This document shows positions 54,866 to 64,000 of a DNA stretch of 64,000 nt, piece by piece. A program made the position numbers and the translations under genes. Location of the stretch: the NCBI GenBank assembly GCA_951799445.1, contig OX637290.1, positions 25,166,987-25,230,986 of the forward strand, in the 5' to 3' direction. The DNA is from Pseudisothecium myosuroides (Eukaryota > Streptophyta > Bryopsida > Hypnales > Lembophyllaceae). The notes beneath the pieces are model-generated. The model ran no database searches. It had not been told where the DNA came from and worked only from the letters and a program-made list of their open reading frames with translations. How positions within the stretch are numbered: the first letter of the stretch is position 1; each line of letters starts with the position of its first letter.

Positions 54866-56708
54866 TTAACCCTTAAAGGAGGTTGGGTTTTTCTATACTA
54901 GAGTATTCTGGGGGGCATTCAGAAGGGCCACCATGTACAGAATGAGTTTTGTACTAGAAGGAAATGGCTTTTTGAGCCATGATTTTTGCAAGTGTGAGCT
55001 TGAAAAGAGTGCAACACATTGGTGTTGTAAGAACATGGTTTCTCAATGCCATTAATTTCTGAAAAATCCTCAACTGCAATGAGCTTCATCAGTATATTCA
55101 TGAAGTGTACAAGACCTGGTGAGGATGGAAGGACTGCTTACTGACAACTCTGGAGAGGACAAAAGGATTGCTCTGGACAACGATGTACACCAATCTGCAG
55201 GTTTGCGGGTCATGGCAACCGGTGGCACCTGTTCATTTCTTCAGGTGAAACTACTTCATGCAGATGAATGTCACAAATTTGGCGCCTAGAATCTCTAAAA
55301 ATTGGGATGGTATTGATCTGAGGCTCAGGTGGGCATCTGGAAATTGAAGTGTGAATTTCTAGAGATTCTGCCATTTTAACGAATATGAAGATCTTTATGT
55401 TTCATAGGACACCCATGACTCTGGTGCTGGTGGCAGAGACACATTTGTGAGTCTTGCGACTGAACATGTAGCTAGCGTTTGAACAATCAATCCCCAGTAC
55501 CAATTGGTAGCTAAAACGTGTAATTAAAACACTATTTTCAAGGAGGTCCTTCATTCACAAGTGAAATTCAACCTGTTGCTTATGCCAAAAATCCTGAATA
55601 CTGCTGTTATCAGAATACTGCGTCACGAGCGTAGCAGAACAATACTTCGCTAAGTAACTTTCCTCAGAATCCTTACTTTAGCAATACCTCAATATCAGGA
55701 AATCCAGGTAACACTCATAACAGAATGCAATGATCGACTTCAGACCGCCAAAAAACACTTCATTATATAAAAAATGCATGCCCAGAAAAAATGTAACTCA
55801 ATAATCTACGAATTGGAACCATCTTTGCTCCTGAAGCTGGTGATCAGTTCCACATACTCCGCCAACGCCACTTGCGATGAGCCTCCTTTTGCAGCAGCCT
55901 TTGTGGCAGCCATCTGCCAATTCCAAGCATACCTCCGAATCTTGGACACCTCTAGATCCTCTGTCTCATTGACATCTCACATGATCTTCTTCACCTTGTA
56001 AGCAATTTTTCCCTTTAAAACAACTGCACTTCCATCTTCCACAAGGCTCTGTCGAATCGGAGCTCCAGTCCAAATTTCCAAACGCTCGTCACGTAATGCA
56101 AGTTCATGTTCTGATTGGAGAATTGAGGCCAACCCAGCATCGGCACACCACTGGAAATGTTCTCGAGCCCAATTTCCCAAATGCTTGTCACGCAATGCAA
56201 GTTCGTGTTCTGGTCGGAGATTTGAGGCCACCCCAACATCGGCACACCACTAGCTGGAAATGCTCTTGACGGTGGAGTTCCACTCGCGTGCGTCAGAAAT
56301 GCTCCAAATGCACCCAAAATCAAGCGCAGAGAGCAGATTCAACTAATCGACATTGTTGAATTCACGTTCCGATTCTTACCATTCATAAAAAGCTTAATCG
56401 CAAGTTCATTCACCGCCTCAAGCAGTCAAGCAGTCAGTGAAGGAATAAGGTGTCTGACACCACTGCATGAGTACGAAATACAACATGCGAAGGCTTGTAT
56501 GTTGGAATACGTATAATGCACCACTTGCACAGGCACAAAATCTATATAATGGCTTGGAATAATTCCCCAAAAATCTTGTAATTTTCTTTGAGTCCATGCT
56601 CAAATATTGTCCAATCCATAATTCCAAAATACCCTCATCTTCACTCATGAAATCCTCAAATACAACAAACGTAGGCCACTGCTGGCTCCAACCTCGTTTA
56701 AGGGTTAA
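54866..56708. mobile_element. TTAA-bounded element enclosing a UGT gene fragment
   Basis: Left end TTAACCCTTAAAGGAGGTTG and right end CAACCTCGTTTAAGGGTTAA are inverted repeats over about 17 bp after the TTAA, with one mismatch. The sequence CCCTTAAAGGA resembles the CCCCTAAAGGA terminus of the other TTAA elements in the window. The interior (1.84 kb) includes a broken UDP-glycosyltransferase fragment on the minus strand (55806-56323) and other GC-richer patches with no recognised product. No transposase is encoded. The termini are short, so chance pairing is possible, but TTAA on both sides and the family resemblance favour a real element. Confidence 0.6.
55806..56323 (-). pseudogene. UDP-glycosyltransferase fragment (C-terminal part, broken)
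   Basis: The minus strand encodes pieces of the C-terminal domain of a plant family 1 UGT. GAFLTH is followed, in a shifted frame, by WNSTVKSISS, then GVPMLGWPQISDQNTN, so the PSPG box that binds the UDP-sugar is recognisable but frameshifted. A 99-bp stretch (33 codons, from GVPMLGWPQ) is duplicated in tandem (about 56150-56248 and 56051-56149). A further frameshift follows WKFGLEL, a TGA stops the frame after AYKVKKIM, and the family C-terminus continues as VSKIRRYAWNWQ, then AAAKGGSSQVALAEYVELI, to a stop at 55806. The N-terminal acceptor-binding domain is absent. Intact enzymes (about 450-500 residues) transfer sugars to small metabolites; this copy cannot. Confidence 0.88.
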
Positions 56709-58271
56709 TCCAGTTTTAATGCAATTGGGTACAAATGCAATCATTTATGGGAATGTGATATAAACTCAACAGAGGTACAACAATTTTTTTCTTTCACCAC
56801 AAACTCTTGATAGCAGTACATTCACCTACTGGTAGCAATTTAACACAAATTGCCGCATTGCAGACACTAGGTCCAACTGAATCTCAAGGGTAAGGAAACT
56901 TAAAAAGAATTCAGTTGGACACTGGTGCATGCCTCATATCAAGGCCTTCTACCTACACCAAATATTTTCGAGCATCATTTATGTAACTCATAAAGGTTTA
57001 TGGCTATGTTTAATAGAAAAAACCCTCCAAAACTAATAATTCTACTGCAATTAGTCATGATGAATTTTAAATTTTTTTTTTTTTTTTTTTTGCGTATCCA
57101 ATTACAAGATCTTGCATAAGAGTTGTATGACAATGTGTAGAAAAGATGTCGCAAACTTTCATTGAAAGATCCCAATGCATTGAGCAAGAATAAGTACAAT
57201 CAAATCCAATCATTTACAAATTTTTCAATCAAATTTTCACTAGAAAGTTCATCAACTTCAAGAAGTTATAGTATGCTACAAAATGAACCGATTTTGAAAT
57301 TGCAAATTGTATTGGAATTGCAATGAAGTGCACTTCAACTTCATAACAAGTGAAAAATGAATAATTTAAAATCATACAACAATATGGATTTTTTTAACAT
57401 ACTATCTACCATTTCATAGAGAACCGTTAGAAGATAGTTAAAGATTTTTTGCATTGGGGTGAAGAGCAAGCAAGAAATCATACAAGAAATTCAAGTGGTA
57501 TGTGGATCAAGTATCTCTAAAGCAATTGTGAAGGTTCATTTTTAATATGTTCCATTAAATGATGACAACACTAGATGGTAGATAGTGTATAAAAAACATC
57601 AAACTTTTTGTATGATTTTCATTTACATATGTGTAATTGTAATGATGATGAAGTAGACTTTAGTGTGATTCCAACACAAATTACAATTCAAAATTCCGTT
57701 CATTTTTTGGCGTACACAGACCTCCTGAAGTTCTCCTAATCTCAGCAGGAACCAAAAATTCGTAAATGAATTGGACCTGACTGTACAACTAGAGGCAGGG
57801 AGCGAGGTAGGGAGCACGGCAACTCTAACTGTTACCAGAATTCCAATTTACAACCACTGGCCCAGAACATTTACTGCGATAAGCAAGACCAACGGCAATG
57901 TTCACAAATAGCAAAACGGAAGTTTAATATCTACGCTTTAGACAAAAAACTGTGAATTACCCATTTTGTGCAACTACCAGATGCGGGATGATCAGATCCT
58001 GGTCCTGTTTACCGTGAAAGTAATCCCGTAGCCCCAAAAGAACACTCAAGCGTTCCGTTGGCAACCAATATGTGTAAACTCTGGAATAATACACAACCCA
58101 CGTGCGTCTTAGCCAAAGATCAGAACCAGAACCACTGTGGTAAAAGAAAGACCTTGTACTGACTACGGTCTAAGACCTCCATCAATGCATGACAAAGATG
58201 CATACGATCAGCGTCAACGATCTAGCGTATACCATGAACCGTGCCTACTCAAATTAATCGATACAATATGG
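56709..58271. other. Spacer and 3' region of USP39
   Basis: The region 57840-58271 is GC-richer and probably includes the 3' untranslated region of the minus-strand USP39 gene. A poly-T run lies at about 57071-57091. The left part is AT-rich with chance frames only. Confidence 0.4.
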
Positions 58272-61200
58272 CTATTGCTGTTGTTCGTAGATCTGCATGT
58301 ATGTTTCCGAAAGTGCCACCATTTGGGGCAAAGTCTCGTTAACGTGAAGATCTTGCATCTCATACCTGCAAAACACATTTTGTTATCAGAACAAGTGGTA
58401 ACCCTGTGAGAGGCTCCGTCCCTGCAGCACTGGCTCGCTCTTGAATAAGGATCTACTCAACTTCCTCACATTCATAGTAATGTAGCTTTTGTCAATGCAA
58501 GGCCGCTCCCCTTCAGTACAAAGCCAAAAAACAGATAAATGCCTCTGCACTGACGACTCTATTAAGCCCCGACTCCTGATGCAAAACAATAGAATCTACA
58601 AACCACAAACCCAATGTCAAATGAGATCCACAGGGTACATTCACCCCACATCACCCCAAGGGAAAATATCGTACCCTTTGAGAGGAACAAAGTAACCTCA
58701 CAATAGTCCCTTCCAATCTCAATTCTCGATTGTGGAGGGGTCAGTTTATCCCTCTTAGGGATAAGATATGCCCCCTAGGTGTGTATGTACCCATGCAGGA
58801 CGCGACCAGAACGTCTAAAGATGAGAGAGATGAAGCCAAAATTTCTGGTTCATAACTGTCTGGCAAGGACTTACCACATCTCGTCTGACTTTCGCTGTAC
58901 AAATACTCTGTATGAACCTTCGCCTGGTTTTCCATCGTGGACAAGGTTAGCAATCAAGTCGTACTTGGTCCGTTGCTTATCACCATCTTTTGATTTCGGC
59001 AACGGTATGTAATCCTTAAGCTCCAAATTCTTTACGGGGAAATTCACTGTCACACAGCAAGGTAGGATAACATCAAAAGATTGGATGAAAAACATAATTC
59101 TGAAAGGGTAAGAGGCCATAAGATCCGAGCACTTAGAATTTGAAGCAATACTAGAGAATGATAAAACCAGAGTAGGGATGCCTATTTCTACAATTAACCT
59201 CGACTCATTCTTCTGATGAACACATGGAAGCCTAACCATAAAGAGAACAAGGCTTACTCACCTAAAGTGGGATTCTTTTCCATAAAAAAATTGTTCTTTG
59301 TAAAGCGCCGCATGTGAAGAATTATGTACTGGGGCAACCGTGTGATTCGATACCGCATCCGAGCTAGCTGGGGCCTCACGACTTCTGTTACCATTTCTCC
59401 ATCAAACTTCTTCAGTATGTTGAAAAGAGGAATCTGCACAAATTGAGAGAGTTCATGATATGAATCGTATATAGTCTCATGATATTCGAAGTTATCCCAG
59501 GGAATATCAACAGCATGAACAAGATTCTGCGATACATTCCAAGTAGTAGAAATAGTATCTGCCATGTTTTGCTTGCCATCCTTCAAGTACAGCAACTCAA
59601 AGATCCGTCACTAGACGAATATGCAAATTTGGTCAAGAAGCATTCCTTAGTTCTCAACTTAAAACATGATTGAAACACACCTGAGGTATAATGTTCTTTT
59701 CCATAACGTCCTTGAAAAGTGGAGGAGGGGGTAAATCAAGGCCCAGCATCAGGAAAGGCATTGTGCTGAATTCTCTTTCCGAAGTTTTGGAGACCACCTT
59801 GACTTCGTCATCTGCCCCTGACGGCCCATCACCCTCACGCTTTTCGGAGATGGTCTTCTTCTGAGTTTCCTTCGTCACCTCCAACTCCCCCTACATATCA
59901 GTAACAATATGTTAAGCTTCGGCAATTTGAACACAGGGAGAAGCTAACTGTATGAACTCAATTAAGCCACAGACATCAGCTTTGCAGTACAGGAAGAATT
60001 GGACGTTGAAGAACGAAGTTGGGATCCAGTTAGCGCCAATAGTCTCTGCATTGAAGGGTACCAATCAGGATTCTGACCTGAAAGCACTTGTAGATAATAC
60101 TGCTGTTGCGTTTCTTTGTACCCCCAAGATCCGTATGAAGAGTGTTCAAGAGCCATGACATAAACTCCACGGGATCAGATTGCACACCAATTCGAAATCT
60201 CTTCTTACTCGCTACCATCACTGCCTGCAAAAACTCATGAGGGCTGACCTGCCAATACCAATTGGTGCCCATAAGTGGATGTCCACAGTTACATATTTGT
60301 GTAAGTCTATGAACATGAGCAAAGATTGTCACCAGCAAGGCTATAGAAAATGGCTTGCTAACTATTTTACAATTTTGCATATTGAACTCTCCCAAATCTC
60401 CAGTCTGCAGACGCAAATATTGGATAAATCCTACATTACATAAAGTCTAAGAAACATCGCTCTGACAAAGAAGGATCTGGGCTCGATCAAACGCAAAAAT
60501 TAAGAACCTACGCCCTTGAATGCATCCAACAGTAAATAATATTCATACCTGACCCTTGAAATTCCTCACATGCCAAATCTTTTTTGTCAATTCACCAAAG
60601 CGCTGCACCAGAGGAGATTTACATGTCTTATAGTTCTCCGGAAGCAGGAAGAAGTTCCTCAATGGGGTGACTCGCATGAGTGATTGAATAGTAACATTCA
60701 CAAAATCGTTTTCCTTGATGTTGTTTATACCCACCTGGAAAAGCACCAAAATGAGTTACGAGTGGACAGCATGTTACAGACAAGCACAACCACGTATATC
60801 GTTTGCCGAAGTAGCCAGATAAACTTCAAAAATTATAATGAAACGCTAGAAAATAAACCAAGAGAAATTTACTAACCATTCCTGGAAGATAGTCTGAACC
60901 GTCCAGCGCTCTTGACCATTGTTTGATTTTGTCCAACTGCTCTATTTGTGCTCTATTAAACCTACAATTCCAAAACGTATGAACAGCACACAATAAGATT
61001 GTGCTTTGCAAGTTACAATTAGAAGTAATGCAGCCACATACAAAAGAAAAACATATTGAAAAGATGACATCAGCAGCTTTACTCAATCGGTAGAATTTCT
61101 AGAGATATAAATCCCCGGTATGTACCTCTGTGGCCATGCAGCTGCTTTCAATTGGTGGCATGCCTGGAGTGCTCTTCCTAAACCCTAAACCCATCAGTGA

Positions 61201-62280
61201 CACTTTCCCACTGATGTGCTGTGCTCTCTACAGTGATTTTCTGGTCCCCACAAAAGCCACGGTTTAACCTAATGGAAGATTTCAACAATTTAATGGAGAG
61301 GAACACTTAGAGCATACCGTGGGTTCAAGACGTATCGAATATCGTCTAGCGAAGGGTCGTTCACTTCATAGCCATCTGGAAGACAGTAAACCTTCTCCGT
61401 GTGCAGATTGATGAAGACATGATGCCCAGCTTCAAGACTGTGCGTATAAGCAAAAGACTTTCGACCCCGCCCTTGAAAATATTTCCCACACACAAGGCAT
61501 GCGTACACATTCAAATTCGAAAGGGAGACCGAGCAAAATTTCTCAAAGTCGAAATCCAGCACCTGGAGACATCAATGTCAAGTAAGTTACAGCACCAAAT
61601 CCACAGCAGGGTTACTGGAAACCGTCATACTCCATTTTATAATTTCTAGATCAGTAATAATTTGAAGAAATATTAACGTTTTCCAATCTTTCTAAGCGTA
61701 CTTACGGCTGAAGAACAGAGGCTTTACAAACAGAATTTAAAATGCGCAATCCAAGGCAATCGGAAACGCAATCAAAAATTGAACTAAACGGAACATTTCG
61801 TATTTCCGTAACTCTGCTCCTTATAAAGCCGTCCAGCCCGAGAGCAGGGCACTCGACAGTCCCCCATTACAGTACTAGAGTATCATCAACAAATTAAATA
61901 AACCTTGGCGATTTCAAACCCTTCTAAGTCAAATAACCACGAATGCAACAGCATACCTGTCTATTCACAGTATCCAAATAGGGACAATCCTTGCGCACTT
62001 CAGTGTCGCGCCGCAGGCCCGCACTTCTGCGTTCCGCCTCCTCATCGCTTTCGTACTCGTAAACCTTCTCTTTCTCTTTCACCTCCTCGTCTTCTTCCTC
62101 TTCTTCCTCTCCGTAAGCACCGAGATTGGACAGCACGCCATCCCTGGGAGAAGCAGGGATCTTAAACTTCTTCCGAATGCCGTTCAATTCGGCGTTCTGT
62201 AGATCCTCCTCAGGCTCGCGATCTGGCATAGCTACGGCTTCCACTAGGCCATTGGTATCATCCTCCCTATCCCGCTTCAT
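58272..62280 (-). CDS. USP39: USP39/Sad1-type U4/U6.U5 tri-snRNP-associated protein
   Basis: Nine exons on the minus strand: 61957-62280, 61318-61562, 60877-60961, 60549-60734, 60078-60248, 59681-59890, 59262-59433, 58875-59046 and 58272-58365. All borders are GT-AG with matching phases; 552 residues. The acidic, Lys-rich N-terminus is followed by CPYLDTVNRQVLDFDFEK (99-116) and a UBP-type zinc finger (C118, C130, C133, H149, H155; VCGKYFQGRG), then a USP-like fold with YLPGMVGINNIKENDF, LVQRFGELTKKIW, VSPHEFLQAV, LGGTKK, IPLFNILKKFDGE, RRFTKNNFFMEKNPT, YDLIANLVHDGKPGEGSYR and the tail MQIYEQQQ. D228 replaces the catalytic Cys of true USPs and S509 replaces the His, as in known USP39 proteins. 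It acts in the nucleus to stabilise the tri-snRNP during splicing, not as a protease. Intron 8 contains a dispersed repeat. Confidence 0.97.
58405..58540. repeat. Dispersed repeat copy in USP39 intron 8
   Basis: GTGAGAGGCTCCGTCCCTGC, ACTCAACTTCCTCACATTCA, AATGTAGCTTTTGTCAATGC and CCGCTCCCCTTCAGTACA follow the order seen in the units at 840-1290 and 11040-11300. The insertion lies fully inside the intron between exons 8 and 9. Confidence 0.55.
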
Positions 62281-62984
62281 TGAGAAATCCTAACAGAGGA
62301 AGAGGAGGAGAATAAGCCCCGATAAGAACCTCGAAAACAAAGAGAGCGAGTCCCGTGACCACAGAAAGCAACAGAATCACAGCGAAGGAGCTCGCATTGT
62401 TCTTTAAAGAGTGCGAGGATATGAACGCCAAAACCCTAAAAAGAGTAGAGAGAGAAGGAGACGAGCCTTGTCCGCAACACAACAGAATCACGGGTTGCAC
62501 TTCTACAGTAAGGTAGGAGGCTCTTAAACCGACCATCTAAGGGCTGATCCGCCTTTTTCATGTATTTCCTTGGACGGGAATATTTTTAGCTCATTTTTCA
62601 GACATAGAGAAGTTGATGAGGAATCTAACCCAAGTCGTTTCGTATTTTTCCGAGCATTTTTGAATTACTTATGAATTTTCAAACAAGTTGGGTCATAGGT
62701 CCCTATTTGTGACCCTAGGTCTTTCATAAATGGTTCACTTGCAATTCTAAATAAAAATGGGGAAAGCAAAGAGAGTGATTGGCTCTTGCAATTAATAAGT
62801 CTTTTTTCCTTGGTTCATTCAATGACTATAGTAGTCAATTTCAGAACCAACTCATGTCCATTTCACAAGCATTTATAGGGTCCATTCTTAATGCCCGAAC
62901 TGTTCTCGAGCCTTCTACCTTAGAGAGTGCGAGCGCCAAACCCTAAGAAAATCACAGTAGGAGTCTTCTGCAGTCACCGGAAAA
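62281..62984. promoter_or_regulatory. Possible bidirectional promoter between USP39 and the 62985 start
   Basis: Telo-box-like motifs occur near both edges: AAACCCTAA at 62431-62439 (USP39 side) and at 62938-62946 (right side). Both sit in similar contexts, GAGTGCGAGGATATGAACGCC and GAGTGCGAGCGCC. The central part (62540-62880) is AT-rich. The arrangement fits divergent transcription of USP39 to the left and a gene to the right. Confidence 0.45.
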
Positions 62985-63002
62985 ATGTCTTCTAAGCGGA
63001 AG
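62985..63002 (+). CDS. Candidate first coding exon of a gene continuing past the window
   Basis: Just downstream of a telo-box, CCGGAAAAATG opens a frame reading MSSKRK and meets a donor-like AAG/GTTGGT at 63003. Without splicing the frame stops four codons later (VGIQ, stop). No further exon is recognisable up to 64000, so the intron would be longer than 1 kb. The call rests on promoter context, start context and donor only. It could be a non-coding transcript or chance. Confidence 0.3.
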
Positions 63003-63136
63003 GTTGGTATTCAATAAATTTCTACCGTAATTAACTTCATACCACACAAGGTAAGCGAGTCCATTGCAGGCAAAATTATATTAGCGATGTATTGTACATT
63101 TCAAAACTTGAATGTATAGTACATCACTAAAGGTCT

Positions 63137-63247
63137 CTCCGCATTTGGTGTTAGAGAGTTTTGTTAGGGTCTTAGGATTGAATTTAGACCTACTTCTAGA
63201 CCGGATTCACATTGCAAACATCACCCCTAACACCAAGTGCGAACACA
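63137..63247. mobile_element. Short TIR element, TTCGCACTTGGTG family (copy 2)
   Basis: CTCCGCATTTGGTGTTAGAG at the left and CACCCCTAACACCAAGTGCG at the right are inverted repeats. The interior shares TTTAGACCTACTTCT and CATTGCAAACATCACC with 29941-30058. It would lie in the first intron of the candidate gene at 62985. Confidence 0.7.
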
Positions 63248-64000
63248 TCTTAATACTGTATACTCTTGCCTACAATTGGCTTACTTATTTTAGATATTAG
63301 TAATTAGGGATTTTTTTAAATTATTTTTACGTAGTGCACAAAGCGATGTATAGTAGAGTAGTAAAATATGTATATATGTACATATGCATAGCTACTAGTT
63401 GCACAATTGTTGCAAAAGTTTGCAACAACACTCCCGTTGCATACTTTTGTGTGCATGACATATCACAAGAATGCTCGTCGCGCTATAGGCTTTTCTTATG
63501 AATGTTGGATGAAATAATTGGATGATATTTTTGGGGGATGAAAACATGACAAATTTTGTAACAGGAGTTGTAACACTGCATACTTGTTAATATAGATATA
63601 CATAAACTAGCATGGATGAAACATGCAAAGTGTGGATGAAAATACGTGTATTCATTCCAAAGTGTGTAAAGTCATCCATAGTAGAATAATATTGTCCCTA
63701 GATTAAATATGTAGCAATTGAGTGATTTCATCCATTGAAAATAGAAGAATCTATTGCCCAATATTTCCTCAAAAGAAATTGTACAGCTTTTGAGCAATAA
63801 ATCACCCCTTCAAAAGGCATTGTTGGTAATGCATCACTAAAAAATTAATGCATCACTAATTCATGGTTTTCATTCAAATTTCATATTAAATGGAATTTTA
63901 GTTACTTTGAAAAAGTTTACTGCAACAAAAAAGTTAGAATTTATTGAAACTTTTTGAACTTTTTCTAAAATTAGAATCTTCCATTAAATTAACTTGAAGT
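63248..64000. other. AT-rich spacer or intron
   Basis: No exon, element end or RNA gene is recognised before the right edge. Confidence 0.4.

Noticed and set aside
56418..56744. 108-codon minus-strand frame at the right end of the 54866-56708 element, considered as transposase
   Set aside because: It includes the terminal inverted repeat and shows no piggyBac-like motifs.
58137..58409. 90-codon plus-strand frame
   Set aside because: It is antisense to the last USP39 exon and its 3' region.
1..64000. CRISPR arrays, bacterial operons, tRNA and rRNA genes
   Set aside because: The DNA is plant nuclear; I saw no regularly spaced repeats, and no sequence with convincing tRNA A/B boxes and cloverleaf or rRNA blocks. 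A dedicated scan (tRNAscan-SE, Infernal) would be needed to exclude small RNAs such as snoRNAs.

Overview
The window is nuclear DNA of a land plant. The evidence is a plant-type Lunapark protein, a plant kinesin-light-chain-related (KLCR/CMU) protein, an extensin-like wall protein, GT-AG introns, telo-box motifs (AAACCCTA) beside gene starts, and plant-type MITE termini (CTCCCTCCGTCCC, CACTACAAGA, CAGTAGAACCTC). Genes are GC-richer islands in very AT-rich spacer. Gene density is low and protein identity to flowering-plant homologues looks only moderate, so a seedless plant (bryophyte grade, perhaps a moss) is my best guess; no marker proves this.

Layout. 1-5.4 kb: repeats, a 48-bp-arm hairpin and a foldback element. 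5.4-8.2 kb: Lunapark (minus, 5 coding exons). 8.7-31.3 kb: gene-poor repeat territory with nested small DNA transposons, a 1.2-kb foldback element and a 5'-truncated LINE/SINE-like insertion. 31.5-32.6 kb: extensin-like protein (plus) with a 3'UTR intron. 33-38 kb: MITEs and tandem repeats. 38.1-39.3 kb: proteasome lid subunit RPN7 (plus, intronless). 39.3-45.6 kb: spacer. 45.7-50.5 kb: KLCR (minus, 5 coding exons plus a leader intron). 50.6-58.2 kb: transposons and a UDP-glycosyltransferase pseudogene. 58.3-62.3 kb: USP39/Sad1 splicing factor (minus, 9 exons). A possible divergent gene starts at 62985 (plus) and would run off the right edge.

The genes are unrelated housekeeping functions (ER shape, cell wall, proteasome, cortical microtubules, spliceosome), each with its own promoter; there is no operon or pathway cluster.

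The most interesting signal is in the spacers. At least nine elements share termini close to TTAA-CCCCTAAAGGACC...GGTCCTTTAGGGG-TTAA. TTAA target duplication with CCC/GGG ends is the hallmark of the piggyBac superfamily, and no transposase is present here. One copy sits inside an older copy and leaves a reconstructable empty site, another is a foldback made of two right halves, and a related 1.84-kb TTAA-bounded segment (54866-56708) encloses a broken UDP-glycosyltransferase fragment, which looks like host-gene capture.
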